From: Vibrio echinoideorum
GTDB lineage: Bacteria; Pseudomonadota; Gammaproteobacteria; Enterobacterales; Vibrionaceae
NCBI RefSeq assembly: GCF_024347455.1
Contig: NZ_AP025483.1
Location: forward strand, 868,001 to 932,000
DNA length: 64,000 nt
Reading direction: 5' to 3'
In this document: positions 28,693 to 38,035 of the stretch, one piece after another
How the letters are laid out: every line of letters begins with the position of its first letter
How positions within the stretch are numbered: the stretch's first letter is position 1
The notes under the pieces: model-generated
Told to the model about the DNA's origin: nothing
What the model saw: the letters and a program-made list of their open reading frames with translations, nothing else
Databases searched by the model: none
Made by a program: the position numbers and the translations under genes

Positions 28693-29427
28693 ATGACAGC
28701 AGTGCTTGCTTTGTTTCGAGCTATGTTAGGTAGCCTGAGAGACTTATTACCGATTGTCGCGGTGATTGCTTTCTTCCAACTCGCGGTTCTCCAAGAGCCG
28801 CTTCCTCATCTATTTTCTATTTTGTTTGGCCTGATGCTGGTGGTTTTAGGCCTCACTTTTTTCATCTTCGGACTCGAAATGGGACTTTTCCCGATTGGAG
28901 AGTCGATGGCTCAAGCATTTGCTCGCAAGGGGAGTGTGTTCTGGTTACTGACCTTTGCTTTTTGTTTAGGCTTTGGTACCACCATCGCAGAACCCGCATT
29001 AACTGCGGTTGCTGCCGAGGCCGCTGAAGTGGCGGCAGAAGGCGGCGTTATCCCCAACTCTTTAGATGAGATGGAACAATACGCTGATGGTCTCAGGCTT
29101 ACTGTGGCGCTTTCTGTTGGTATCGCGATTTTACTTGGCGTGTTACGAATCCTGAAAGGCTGGCCAATTCAATACATGATTATCGGTGGTTATATTGGTG
29201 TTGTGGTGCTGACAGCATTTGCTCCTGAAAATATCATCGGTATCGCATATGACTCTGGAGGCGTGACGACTTCAACCATCACCGTTCCTCTCGTTACTGC
29301 TTTAGGGGTTGGTTTGGCTTCTGCGATTAAGGGACGTAATCCTATGATTGATGGATTTGGCTTGATCGCGTTTGCCTCACTATTGCCGATGATGTTTGTG
29401 ATGGTTTATGGAATGGTGGTGACATGA
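28693..29427 (+). CDS. umpA: DUF1538 membrane protein, probable cation/proton antiporter subunit UmpA
   Basis: 244 residues, mostly hydrophobic with about six to seven membrane segments. Two conserved polar patches interrupt the helices: GTTIAEPAL (95-103) and [15 protein letters not shown] (185-199), followed by [10 protein letters not shown] (214-223). These are the hallmarks of DUF1538. In Halomonas a pair of DUF1538 proteins (UmpA/UmpB) was described as a two-component Na+(K+)/H+ antiporter, as I recall. First gene of a four-gene operon; AAAGGAGTCACG before ATG; stop overlaps the next start by four bases. Confidence 0.8.
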   Translation: MTAVLALFRAMLGSLRDLLPIVAVIAFFQLAVLQEPLPHLFSILFGLMLVVLGLTFFIFGLEMGLFPIGESMAQAFARKGSVFWLLTFAFCLGFGTTIAEPALTAVAAEAAEVAAEGGVIPNSLDEMEQYADGLRLTVALSVGIAILLGVLRILKGWPIQYMIIGGYIGVVVLTAFAPENIIGIAYDSGGVTTSTITVPLVTALGVGLASAIKGRNPMIDGFGLIAFASLLPMMFVMVYGMVVT

Positions 29428-30218
29428 TCAGCTTCCAGCAATTTATAGATACTTTTCTTGGTACCGTGACTGATGTTATTCCTATTGGTGTCATTATCTT
29501 TGGTTTTCAGTTAGCGGTGTTACGTAAGCCTGTCACTAATTTAGCCAAAGTACTACTTGGCTTTTTCTACGTGATCTTAGGTCTCTCTCTATTTTTGATG
29601 GGGCTTGAATTGGCATTGTTTCCTTTAGGGGAGACGATGGCGATGCAATTAACCGAGCCAAGTTTTTTGTCGGAATTTAAGATCAGCTCAGGACATGAAT
29701 TGGTGTGGTTTGACTATTACTGGGTCTATCTGTTTGCATTCTTTATTGGTTTTAGTACTACGATAGCCGAACCTTCTTTGATTGCTGTCGCAATTAAGGC
29801 GAACCAAGTTTCTGGTGGCAGCATTAGGATCAACGGTTTAAGAATTGCTGTCGCACTCGGTGTCGCGATTGGTATCTCCCTTGGGAGTTATCGCATCGTT
29901 GCAGGTGACCCTATCCACTACTACATCATTTTTGGTTATGTCATCGTCGTGATTCAAACCTTCTACGCGCCCAAACTAATTATTCCGTTAGCTTACGATT
30001 CGGGTGGCGTAACCACATCAACGGTGACGGTGCCCTTGGTGACGGCTCTTGGGTTAGGGCTTGCTTCAACCGTACCTGGACGTAATCCCGTGATCGATGG
30101 TTTTGGCTTGATTGCGTTTGCCAGCTTATTTCCAATCATCTCTGTAATGGGCTATGCCCAAATAACACATTGGTTAAATCGTTTACACACCTCTAAGGAG
30201 AGTAAAGATGCGCTTTAA
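29424..30218 (+). CDS. umpB: DUF1538 membrane protein, probable antiporter subunit UmpB
   Basis: 264 residues, clearly paralogous to the preceding protein: STTIAEPSL (111-119), [15 protein letters not shown] (190-204), [10 protein letters not shown] (219-228) and a matching helix pattern. The ATGA overlap with umpA indicates translational coupling and a 1:1 complex. The last 11 bases overlap the PII-like gene. The positively charged C-terminal tail ([12 protein letters not shown]) and the loops between helices could be the contact site for the downstream regulators (inference). Confidence 0.8.
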   Translation: MISFQQFIDTFLGTVTDVIPIGVIIFGFQLAVLRKPVTNLAKVLLGFFYVILGLSLFLMGLELALFPLGETMAMQLTEPSFLSEFKISSGHELVWFDYYWVYLFAFFIGFSTTIAEPSLIAVAIKANQVSGGSIRINGLRIAVALGVAIGISLGSYRIVAGDPIHYYIIFGYVIVVIQTFYAPKLIIPLAYDSGGVTTSTVTVPLVTALGLGLASTVPGRNPVIDGFGLIAFASLFPIISVMGYAQITHWLNRLHTSKESKDAL

Positions 30219-30558
30219 ACTTATCTTAGCGTTTGTCGAAGAGAGCAAGACAGACATCGTGCTTGACGCCGCGCGTGATGCTGGCGCAACCGGAGCGACG
30301 GTGATTAATAATGCCAGAGGACAGGGCTTAAACCAGAAACGCACTTTCTTTGGCTTGACGCTAGAGGTTCAAAAAGACGTGTTGTTGTTTGTTGTCGAAG
30401 AGCATTTAGCTAGACATATTCTCGAAAGGATCAGTGAGGTGGGGGAGTTTGACCAAGAATCGGGGCAAGGTATTGCGGTACAGATAGATGTAGAAGATGC
30501 CGTAGGGGTTGCGCACCAAGTAGAGACGTTGACTAAAATTGTAGAGGATGAGCTATGA
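30208..30558 (+). CDS. PII-like signalling protein linked to the DUF1538 pair
   Basis: 116 residues with the PII ferredoxin-like fold pattern: beta1 [10 protein letters not shown], helix 1, the T-loop position ARGQGLNQKRTFFG (36-49), VLLFVVEE and the closing IDVEDAVGV. It contains no tyrosine at all, so the uridylylation site of GlnB/GlnK (Tyr51) is absent, and the B-loop Lys is replaced (ESGQGI). It may therefore bind a nucleotide or other ligand differently. Start at ATG 30208 overlaps umpB by 11 bases with AAGGAG upstream. Probable cytoplasmic regulator of UmpAB. Confidence 0.8.
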   Translation: MRFKLILAFVEESKTDIVLDAARDAGATGATVINNARGQGLNQKRTFFGLTLEVQKDVLLFVVEEHLARHILERISEVGEFDQESGQGIAVQIDVEDAVGVAHQVETLTKIVEDEL

Positions 30559-30962
30559 GTAGCAGTGAAAGAATCCGAGTGAGTGATGTAATGGCCAATA
30601 CCTATGTCATTATCGATGGGTTGACCACCGTGTTAGAAGCGATTGAGATGGCAAGAAAACACAAGGTAAAAGCCATTATCGTAGATAAACGTCATGAGGA
30701 TGATGAGTACGGCATTGTATTGATGAATGACATTGCTAAGAAAGTGCTTGCTAAGAACCGTTCTCCAAAGCGAACCAATGTTTATGAAATCATGACAAAA
30801 CCAGCCTTAAGTGTGTCGGCAGATATGAACGTTAAGTATTGCGCTCGACTGTTTGAGCGGTTTGGTATCAGTCGTGCTCCGGTGGTCAGTAATAATCAAA
30901 TCGTCGGTATGGTTAGTTACAATAATATCGTGATCAACGGCATGGCGAGAGATGACGTGTAG
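30555..30962 (+). CDS. Two-CBS-domain protein linked to the DUF1538 pair
   Basis: 135 residues consisting of a Bateman module: CBS1 about 7-66 (VSDVMANTYVIIDGLTTVLEAIEMA) and CBS2 about 75-133 (VYEIMTKPALSVSADMNVKY ... GISRAPVV). CBS pairs bind adenosyl ligands and often gate transporters. It overlaps the PII-like gene by ATGA, so all four genes are translationally coupled. It probably senses AMP/ATP or another adenine nucleotide for the antiporter (inference). Confidence 0.85.
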   Translation: MSSSERIRVSDVMANTYVIIDGLTTVLEAIEMARKHKVKAIIVDKRHEDDEYGIVLMNDIAKKVLAKNRSPKRTNVYEIMTKPALSVSADMNVKYCARLFERFGISRAPVVSNNQIVGMVSYNNIVINGMARDDV

Positions 30963-31009
30963 CCTTTCGATACGTACAATAGACACATAAGTTTTATGGA
31001 GAAGTACGT

Positions 31010-31555
31010 GTGAAATTATTTTTTGCTTCCGATCTACACGGATCGCTGCCAGCAACAGAAAAGGTATTAGAACTCTATCAAGCGTCCGGTGCGCAATATT
31101 TAGTTCTACTGGGTGATATTCTGAATCACGGTCCGAGAAACCCGATTCCTGAAGGATATAATCCGCCAGCGGTCGCAGAGAAGTTAAATGAGCTCTCTCA
31201 AGAGATCATCGCGGTTCGCGGTAATTGCGATAGCGAAGTGGATCAGATGCTGCTGTTTTTCCCGATGATGATGGATTATTCGTGGGTACTGTTAGAGTCA
31301 GGTGCGCGTATTTTCTTAACTCATGGTCACCTTTATAACACGACTAAGCGACCTGTATTAAAAGCGGGTGATGTTATTGCGCATGGGCATACTCATATCC
31401 CTGTTGCCGAATACCAAGATGGTGTGTTTATTTTCAATCCAAGCTCAGTTACATTTCCAAGAAATGGCCATGCCGCTAGCTATGGCCTCTATGAAAATAA
31501 CACATTCAAAGTAATTAGCTTGGAAGGTGAGTTGCTTGTGAGTGGCAAGTTATAA
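31010..31555 (+). CDS. yfcE: Metallophosphodiesterase YfcE
   Basis: 181 residues beginning at GTG 31010 (TATGGAGAAGTAC upstream). Calcineurin-like metal motifs are complete: ASDLHGS, LLGDILNHGPRN, VRGNCDSEVD, LTHGHL and AHGHTHIP. YfcE is a Mn-dependent phosphodiesterase active on small phosphodiesters in vitro; the natural substrate is not settled. It lies 47 bases after the CBS gene on the same strand, so partial cotranscription with the antiporter operon is possible, but there is no overlap. Confidence 0.93.
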   Translation: MKLFFASDLHGSLPATEKVLELYQASGAQYLVLLGDILNHGPRNPIPEGYNPPAVAEKLNELSQEIIAVRGNCDSEVDQMLLFFPMMMDYSWVLLESGARIFLTHGHLYNTTKRPVLKAGDVIAHGHTHIPVAEYQDGVFIFNPSSVTFPRNGHAASYGLYENNTFKVISLEGELLVSGKL

Positions 31556-31598
31556 ACTGGTCGTCTTAAGTAAATAGATCAAAGCCTTCAGATAAGGC

Positions 31599-31910
31599 TT
31601 ACTTTGAGTCTACGTGGCCAAGATCTCTATCTGGAGCAATGATGTTTCGAACTCTTTGCTTCAGAACTTTCGCCTCAGGAAAGCCTCCATCGGCTTTTCT
31701 TTCCCAAATTTGCACACCATTACAAAAGATTTCAAATCGCCCACCCGTATCGGGGTGCAAACTTACTTGCTCTATTTCTTCACTGAAAGTATGCAGTAAC
31801 TCTTGGCATAACCAGCTAGAACGAAGCATCCAATTGCATTGACGGCAATAGTGTATGGATATAGACGCTTTAGTGAATGATGAAGCGGTTTGCTCTGATT
31901 CTTTGCTCAT
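31599..31910 (-). CDS. SelT/SelW/SelH-type thioredoxin-like protein (Cys form)
   Basis: 103 residues with a redox CxxC close to the N-terminus (IHYCRQCNWMLRSSWLCQEL; Cys22 and Cys25), a beta hairpin (GGRFEIFCNGVQIWERKADGGFPEAK) and a C-terminal helix (LKQRVRNIIAPDRDLG). This is the Rdx/SelW family pattern, where animal homologues use selenocysteine at the second position; here it is an ordinary Cys codon. The substrate is unknown. Transcribed alone. Confidence 0.85.
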   Translation of the reverse strand: MSKESEQTASSFTKASISIHYCRQCNWMLRSSWLCQELLHTFSEEIEQVSLHPDTGGRFEIFCNGVQIWERKADGGFPEAKVLKQRVRNIIAPDRDLGHVDSK

Positions 31911-31986
31911 GGGTAATCCTTTAAGCGCGAGTAAATTCCTAGTCCCAATATCACGGTTTCAATAACAACACCGATGTTGCGGGTAA

Positions 31987-32013
31987 TAAAAAAGGAGCAT
32001 CATGCTCCTTTTT
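31987..32013. terminator. Terminator between toxS and the SelW-like gene
   Basis: AAAAAGGAGCAT / ATGCTCCTTTTT: near-perfect hairpin with T-runs on both strands; on the - strand it ends toxR-toxS transcription. Confidence 0.88.
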
Positions 32014-32073
32014 CTATTGGTATTTCGTTTAAGGCTGTACCGCGATTGATATACGGTAAATTACTATTCAGTC

Positions 32074-32598
32074 TTAGTTTGAAAACAACACTGTAGAACC
32101 GTGATTCAAGCTTGTGAGCAGCAGTGCTTTCGGATTCACAATATCAATTCGACGGCTCTGTTCTGCATCCATCTTGATAACCTGAGTGATAAGGTCTAAT
32201 TGCTCTTCAGAGAAGTCTTGGCGTTGAGCCGAAGTCACATCTTTAAACTCAGTCGGAGAAACGAGTAAGTAGTTATCGTTGATATCCCATTGGCCTGTTT
32301 CAGAAATGTTGATCACATTCGCTGGCGCAGTTTGGGTGCTGTATAACCTAACTACCGACATTCTTAGATAGGTGCCGTTTGGTAGGTATTTTGCATTTGA
32401 CGACAATTCAACTTTACGAAGTGGGCCGATTGAATCAGCTTGCTTGTTATCGCTAATCAGAGTCACCATTTTCGATTGCCATTCATGCTGAGTGAGCAAG
32501 CGCTCTACTTTTGCATCGCTGCCCCAATACAACCAACCACTTAAGAAAGCAGAGAGAACCAGTAAAATAATGGATACTTTTAATTTCATGTTACTCAT
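32074..32598 (-). CDS. toxS: Transmembrane regulatory protein ToxS
   Basis: 174 residues: one N-terminal membrane segment (KVSIILLVLSAFLSGWLYW) and a periplasmic domain (LNHGSTVLF at the end). ToxS stabilises and protects the periplasmic domain of ToxR. The start overlaps the end of toxR by 8 bases, so the two are translationally coupled. The order toxR-toxS divergent from htpG is characteristic of Vibrionaceae. Confidence 0.95.
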   Translation of the reverse strand: MSNMKLKVSIILLVLSAFLSGWLYWGSDAKVERLLTQHEWQSKMVTLISDNKQADSIGPLRKVELSSNAKYLPNGTYLRMSVVRLYSTQTAPANVINISETGQWDINDNYLLVSPTEFKDVTSAQRQDFSEEQLDLITQVIKMDAEQSRRIDIVNPKALLLTSLNHGSTVLFSN

Positions 32599-33505
32599 CG
32601 CCTTTACAAATGTCGTTTACATCCGACTGGTTTGCATAAATTCTTAGGGTTACATTCTCGCTCGAATATTCTTGAGGGTGAATGTAGTTGAGGGCAAGGT
32701 TGTTGGTTTGTCCACCCGTTGCAATCACTTCAGTCGGCTTTAACATGCCTGTGTGATTGGTGTTATAACGCAATACACATTTCTCTATCGCTGGCAGCCA
32801 ACTGGTGAGGTCAGGGTGATTGATTGGTGATTGCACTTTCACGCCATCAACTTCTGCTAAAGTACGAAACTCTGATTCAGCTGGATTAGTAAACGTCAAA
32901 ACAAGGATTGGCATGATGATAGCGGCAAGCAACAACCCAAATGTTAACCATTTAGTATTGTTGACTGGAGCTGAAACAGAAGTTGTCGTTGGTTCTACTT
33001 CAACTCTAGTCTCTTGAACTTTTGTGATTGCTGCAAGGTCGACAGTTTCAGAAATAGCGTCTTCACTGGTTGTAGTTGTAGCAGTGGCAAACGTTAAAAT
33101 AGGTTCTACGTCAATTTCTGCAATTTCAGCCGTCACCGATTGATCATTTGAAGAAAGTGGTGCAGAGCGCTCTACAGTGGCAATAAACTGGTAACCACGC
33201 TTTGGAACAGTCTTAACGAATTCTGGAGATTTGGTCGAGTCTTTCAGCATCTTTCTTAGTGTTGATACTGCTTGCGTCAAGCTTGAGTCATCGACTTCAA
33301 AGCCTTGGTCTCGCCAAACATATTCGTGCAATTCATTACGAGTGATAACTTCATTGGGCCTTTCTGACAGCATTAGGAGAATGCGGCTTTCATTGCTGCC
33401 AAGGCGCACGACTTCGTCGTCGCTCAGTTGATCAACAAGTGAATTGCTATTTGGATCGAAGACGAACCGCTGTGCGAGAATAAACTTTGTGCCGATATTG
33501 CTCAT
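32591..33505 (-). CDS. toxR: Membrane-bound transcriptional activator ToxR
   Basis: 304 residues: N-terminal OmpR-type winged helix (about 1-112; LGSNESRILLMLSERPNEV, DDSSLTQAVSTLRKML, VPKRGYQFIATVE), an unstructured T/E/V-rich linker, one membrane helix (LTFGLLLAAIIMPILVLTF, about 188-206) and a periplasmic domain with two cysteines (EKCVLRYN and DICKGD). It controls outer-membrane porins and, in pathogens, virulence genes. The linker is variable between species. Divergent from htpG. Confidence 0.97.
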   Translation of the reverse strand: MSNIGTKFILAQRFVFDPNSNSLVDQLSDDEVVRLGSNESRILLMLSERPNEVITRNELHEYVWRDQGFEVDDSSLTQAVSTLRKMLKDSTKSPEFVKTVPKRGYQFIATVERSAPLSSNDQSVTAEIAEIDVEPILTFATATTTTSEDAISETVDLAAITKVQETRVEVEPTTTSVSAPVNNTKWLTFGLLLAAIIMPILVLTFTNPAESEFRTLAEVDGVKVQSPINHPDLTSWLPAIEKCVLRYNTNHTGMLKPTEVIATGGQTNNLALNYIHPQEYSSENVTLRIYANQSDVNDICKGDE

Positions 33506-33670
33506 TGAATTCTTCTATTTTGGATGATTTTGGGTGCGAAATAGACAAATCAGAGGTGAAGTTCAGCTGATTCTTCACCAAATTATGGCTTCTTTTATGT
33601 TCTTTTATATTTATCAGGCTCAAGGATAATAAAAACAGATAAAAAAAACAGTGTTTTTATGATTTTTGAC

Positions 33671-33698
33671 CTTGAATTTACATTTGTCATCCTCATGT
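33671..33698 (+). promoter_or_regulatory. Sigma-32 heat-shock promoter of htpG
   Basis: CTTGAA at 33671-33676, 14 bases, CCTCATGT at 33691-33698. The RpoH consensus is CTTGAA-N13/15-CCCCATNT; both boxes match almost fully. It lies 77 bases before the htpG start. Confidence 0.85.
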
Positions 33699-33774
33699 TA
33701 ATGAACATAAGAGTGGCATTCAGTATTCCGCCCTGTCGTTATTCAACATAAAGTATAGATGTTTTGGAGTAAAA

Positions 33775-35679
33775 ATGAGCGAAACAGCAACGCAAAATAA
33801 AGAGACTCGTGGCTTTCAATCTGAAGTAAAACAACTACTTCACTTAATGATTCACTCTCTCTATTCAAATAAAGAAATTTTCCTACGTGAGCTGATCTCT
33901 AACGCATCTGATGCAGCTGATAAGCTTCGTTTTCAAGCGTTATCAAATGGCGACCTTTACCAAGGTGACGCTGATCTAGGTGTTAAACTGTCGTTTAACG
34001 CAGAAGCTAATACTTTAACGATTTCAGACAACGGTATCGGCATGAGCCGCGATAACGTTATTGAGCATTTAGGTACAATTGCAAAATCAGGTACCGCAGA
34101 CTTTTTCTCAAAACTGTCTGATGACCAAAGCAAAGACTCTCAATTGATTGGTCAATTTGGTGTTGGCTTCTATTCTGCTTTCATCGTTGCCGATGCTGTA
34201 ACCGTTCGCACTCGTGCGGCTGGCCTAGCGAGTAATGAAGCCGTGCAATGGCACTCGGCAGGTGAAGGCGATTACACCATTGAAGACGTTACAAAAGAGT
34301 CTCGTGGTACTGACATCATTCTTCATATGCGTGAAGACGGCAAAGAGTTCTTAAATGAATGGCGTCTGCGTGAAGTGATTGGTAAATACTCTGATCACAT
34401 CGGTATCCCTGTTTCTATCTTCACTGCTGTTAAAGATGACGAAGGTAAAGACACCGAAGAGAAGCATTGGGAACAGATCAATAAAGCCCAAGCGCTTTGG
34501 ACTCGCAACAAATCTGATATCGAGAAAGAAGAGTATCAAGAGTTTTATAAGCATGTATCTCACGACTTTGCTGATCCACTAACGTGGAGCCACAATAAAG
34601 TTGAAGGTAAGAACGACTACACAAGTCTGCTTTATATCCCAGCTAAAGCACCTTGGGACATGATGAATCGTGACCACAAAAGCGGCCTAAAACTGTACGT
34701 GCAGCGCGTCTTCATCATGGATGATGCTGAACAGTTCATGCCATCTTACATGCGTTTCGTTCGTGGTTTGATTGACTCAAATGATCTGCCACTCAACGTA
34801 TCTCGTGAAATTCTTCAAGACAACAAGGTGACTCAGTCTCTTCGTGGTGCATGTACCAAGCGTGTTCTGACTATGCTTGAGCGCATGGCGAAGAATGACA
34901 ATGATAAGTACCTAGAGTTTTGGAATGAGTTCGGCCTCGTACTGAAAGAAGGCCCGGCTGAAGACATGGCGAACAAAGAAAAAATCGCTGGTCTACTTCG
35001 TTTCTCATCAACGGAAGTAGATTCTGTTGAGCAAACTATCAGCCTAGCTTCTTACGTTGAACGTATGAAGGGAGGCCAAGACAAGATTTACTACCTAACC
35101 GCTGATAGCTATGCAGCCGCTAAGAACAGCCCTCACTTAGAGCAGTTTAAAGCGAAAGGCATCGAAGTAGTTCTAATGTACGATCGTATTGACGAGTACG
35201 TAATGAACTACCTAACGGATTTCGACGGTAAACAATTCCAATCAATCACCAAAGCTGGCTTGGACTTGAGCAAGTTTGAAGGCGAAGAAGAGAAAGAGAA
35301 GCAAAAAGAGACAGAAGAAGAGTTCAAATCTGTTGTTGAGCGCACTCAATCTTACCTAGGTGATCGTGTTAAAGAAGTTCGTACTACTTTCAAGCTAGCG
35401 ACAACGCCAGCGGTTGTAGTCACTGACGACTTCGAAATGGGCACGCAAATGGCTAAACTTCTAGAAGCTGCGGGTCAAGCAGCTCCTGAAGTTAAGTACA
35501 TCTTTGAGATTAACCCAGAACATGCTCTGGTTAAACAAATGGCAGATGAAGCGGACGAACAAGCGTTCGGTCGTTGGGTTGAGTTACTACTTGGCCAAGC
35601 TATGCTGGCTGAAAAAGGCTCAATGGAAGATCCGTCACAATTCTTAGGTGCAATCAACGAACTACTGACAAAACGTTAG
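33775..35679 (+). CDS. htpG: Chaperone protein HtpG (Hsp90)
   Basis: 634 residues, normal. N-terminal GHKL ATPase domain with [36 protein letters not shown] and [11 protein letters not shown]; the middle domain contains [10 protein letters not shown] (catalytic Arg/Gln); the C-terminal domain drives dimerisation. Cytosolic ATP-dependent chaperone that cooperates with DnaK. The upstream sigma-32 promoter agrees with heat-shock control. TTTTGGAGTAAAA precedes the start. Confidence 0.98.
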   Translation: MSETATQNKETRGFQSEVKQLLHLMIHSLYSNKEIFLRELISNASDAADKLRFQALSNGDLYQGDADLGVKLSFNAEANTLTISDNGIGMSRDNVIEHLGTIAKSGTADFFSKLSDDQSKDSQLIGQFGVGFYSAFIVADAVTVRTRAAGLASNEAVQWHSAGEGDYTIEDVTKESRGTDIILHMREDGKEFLNEWRLREVIGKYSDHIGIPVSIFTAVKDDEGKDTEEKHWEQINKAQALWTRNKSDIEKEEYQEFYKHVSHDFADPLTWSHNKVEGKNDYTSLLYIPAKAPWDMMNRDHKSGLKLYVQRVFIMDDAEQFMPSYMRFVRGLIDSNDLPLNVSREILQDNKVTQSLRGACTKRVLTMLERMAKNDNDKYLEFWNEFGLVLKEGPAEDMANKEKIAGLLRFSSTEVDSVEQTISLASYVERMKGGQDKIYYLTADSYAAAKNSPHLEQFKAKGIEVVLMYDRIDEYVMNYLTDFDGKQFQSITKAGLDLSKFEGEEEKEKQKETEEEFKSVVERTQSYLGDRVKEVRTTFKLATTPAVVVTDDFEMGTQMAKLLEAAGQAAPEVKYIFEINPEHALVKQMADEADEQAFGRWVELLLGQAMLAEKGSMEDPSQFLGAINELLTKR

Positions 35680-35714
35680 TCTTTCGACTTTGGGCTAAGC
35701 TCATAATTATAAAT

Positions 35715-35742
35715 AAAAGCTCGCTAATGCGGGCTTTTTTTA
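35715..35742 (+). terminator. Terminator after htpG
   Basis: AAAGCTCGC / GCGGGCTTT hairpin (one G-U) with a TAAT loop followed by seven T. Confidence 0.85.
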
Positions 35743-35920
35743 TGAACGTCGCTTAACTTCATCGAAATGTAGCTAAAGTCGCTAACAAGACGAACGCAAA
35801 CGCTGTCGATACATTCTTTAGTCTTAATTTCAGCCAAATTGAATATTAATGTGATAGAATGCTCGACCTAATCAGCTGGTACTATGAACCTATCGTCTCC
35901 AGTTGTATGATTTTTAAACG

Positions 35921-36040
35921 TTATACCGAAACTTACCGTTTTGCTTCTGTTTACAGTTGTGCTTAGCCTCAGTTGTTACCTAACCTCTCTTGTTTGACCT
36001 AAATTAAACCAGAAAGGCGGGATAGTGAGCTTCGGTATAA
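35921..36040 (+). other. 120-nt folded leader element before adk
   Basis: The ends TTATACCGAAACTTAC (35921-35936) and GTGAGCTTCGGTATAA (36025-36040) are inverted copies with 15 of 16 positions able to pair in the + strand RNA (one G-U). The interior CCGTTTTGCTTCTGTTT and AAACCAGAAAGGCGG extend the pairing imperfectly. It ends 27 bases before the adk start. It could be an RNA leader or a small non-coding palindromic repeat element. The rest of the 388-base htpG-adk gap holds the htpG terminator and no gene. Confidence 0.5.
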
Positions 36041-36712
<672 letters not shown>

Positions 36713-36748
36713 TTGGCTAACAGCCAGTTTTAGAATTTGATATATTAG

Positions 36749-36776
36749 AAGCGACCTTATAGGTCGCTTTTTTTGT
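36749..36776 (+). terminator. Terminator after adk
   Basis: AAGCGACCT / AGGTCGCTT, 3-nt loop, followed by TTTTTT. Confidence 0.92.
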
Positions 36777-36982
36777 TTCAATTTTTAGTACGATACCAAT
36801 CTAAATAAGTTTGATTGCGCAAAATTCAAGGTTGTTAAGCTTTGATGATGGGTAGCAGTTTAGAGTTTGAGGTACCTAATGTGCAGAATGATTATTCAAA
36901 CATTTGGTAGGCGTAATGATCTTCAACTTACTCAGATTAGTATATTACTTTCCAGAAAATCACACATTGGTCTCAGGTATCT

Positions 36983-37945
36983 ATGGAAAATAATAAAAAG
37001 CAGGGCGTTTTACTGGTGAACTTAGGGACTCCAGATTCGGCGACCCCGGCTGGCGTTCGTCGATTTTTGAGTGAATTCTTACACGACAAGCGAGTCGTTA
37101 ATCTAACTCGTTGGCTTTGGTGCCCTATTTTACATGGGGTGATCTTACCGATTCGAGCACCGAAAGTGGCTAAACTGTACCAATCTGTTTGGATGGACGA
37201 TGGATCACCGCTGCTTGTGTACTCGCAAAGACAAGCGCAAAAGCTACAGAAAAAATTACAGTTGCCTGTTGCTTTGGGAATGACCTATGGTAGCCCAAGC
37301 CTTAAAACAGGTATTGAGCAATTGATGGAGCAGGGTGTTGAAGATATCATCGTATTGCCTTTATACCCCCAGTACTCAGGCACAACGACAGCAGCTGTTT
37401 CTGATGGTTTAACTAAAGCCTTCAAGCAAATGCCTGTTATCCCGAGCTATCGCTTTATTCGAGATTATTACTCTCACCCTAGCTATGCGAAAGCATTGGC
37501 TGAAAGTGTTCGTAGCCATTGGGAAGAAAATGGCAGAGGCGATCACTTGGTGTGTTCATTCCACGGCATCCCTAAAAGGTTAGCCGATGAAGGCGATATC
37601 TACCCTCAACATTGTGAAGCGACGACCAAATTGCTTGCTGCGGAGTTAGGGTTATCCTCGGAAGACATCACCATGACATACCAATCTCGATTTGGCCGCG
37701 AGGAGTGGTTGAAGCCTTATACCGACGAAACGCTTGAAACGCTTCCAAGCAAAGGCATCAAGAAGATCGATATTATGGCGCCCGCATTCTCAGTGGATTG
37801 TTTAGAAACGTTAGAAGAGATTTCAGACCAGTGTAAAGAGACGTTCATTGAGGCTGGTGGTTCTGACTTTAGCTACATTATGTGTCTCAACGACAGAGAC
37901 TCACACATCGACATGATGGCTGAACTAGTGGCGCTTCATCGCTAA
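36983..37945 (+). CDS. hemH: Ferrochelatase HemH
   Basis: 320 residues. Family blocks: [55 protein letters not shown] (metal-site His), [18 protein letters not shown] and [15 protein letters not shown]. It inserts Fe(II) into protoporphyrin IX in the last step of heme synthesis. adk followed by hemH is a common order. The 206-base intergenic stretch before it includes a GATACCAATCTAAAT copy of the vibrio intergenic motif. Confidence 0.97.
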   Translation: MENNKKQGVLLVNLGTPDSATPAGVRRFLSEFLHDKRVVNLTRWLWCPILHGVILPIRAPKVAKLYQSVWMDDGSPLLVYSQRQAQKLQKKLQLPVALGMTYGSPSLKTGIEQLMEQGVEDIIVLPLYPQYSGTTTAAVSDGLTKAFKQMPVIPSYRFIRDYYSHPSYAKALAESVRSHWEENGRGDHLVCSFHGIPKRLADEGDIYPQHCEATTKLLAAELGLSSEDITMTYQSRFGREEWLKPYTDETLETLPSKGIKKIDIMAPAFSVDCLETLEEISDQCKETFIEAGGSDFSYIMCLNDRDSHIDMMAELVALHR

Positions 37946-37970
37946 CTGATATGTCGATTGAATAGATAGC

Positions 37971-38000
37971 AAAAGGGCTGCTCATTGAGCAGCCCTTTTT
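37971..38000. terminator. Bidirectional terminator between hemH and the peptide transporter
   Basis: AAAAGGGCTGCTC / GAGCAGCCCTTTT, 13 bp with an ATT loop, T-runs on both strands, between convergent genes. Confidence 0.93.
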
Positions 38001-38035
38001 GATCTTGATGTTTCTTCTTGAGGTAGATCTAGTTA

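Noticed and set aside
36790..36810. GATACCAATCTAAAT copies (also near 9721) as a possible mobile repeat
   Set aside because: The motif is short and common in Vibrio intergenic DNA as far as I recall; the copies here lack defined ends or duplications.
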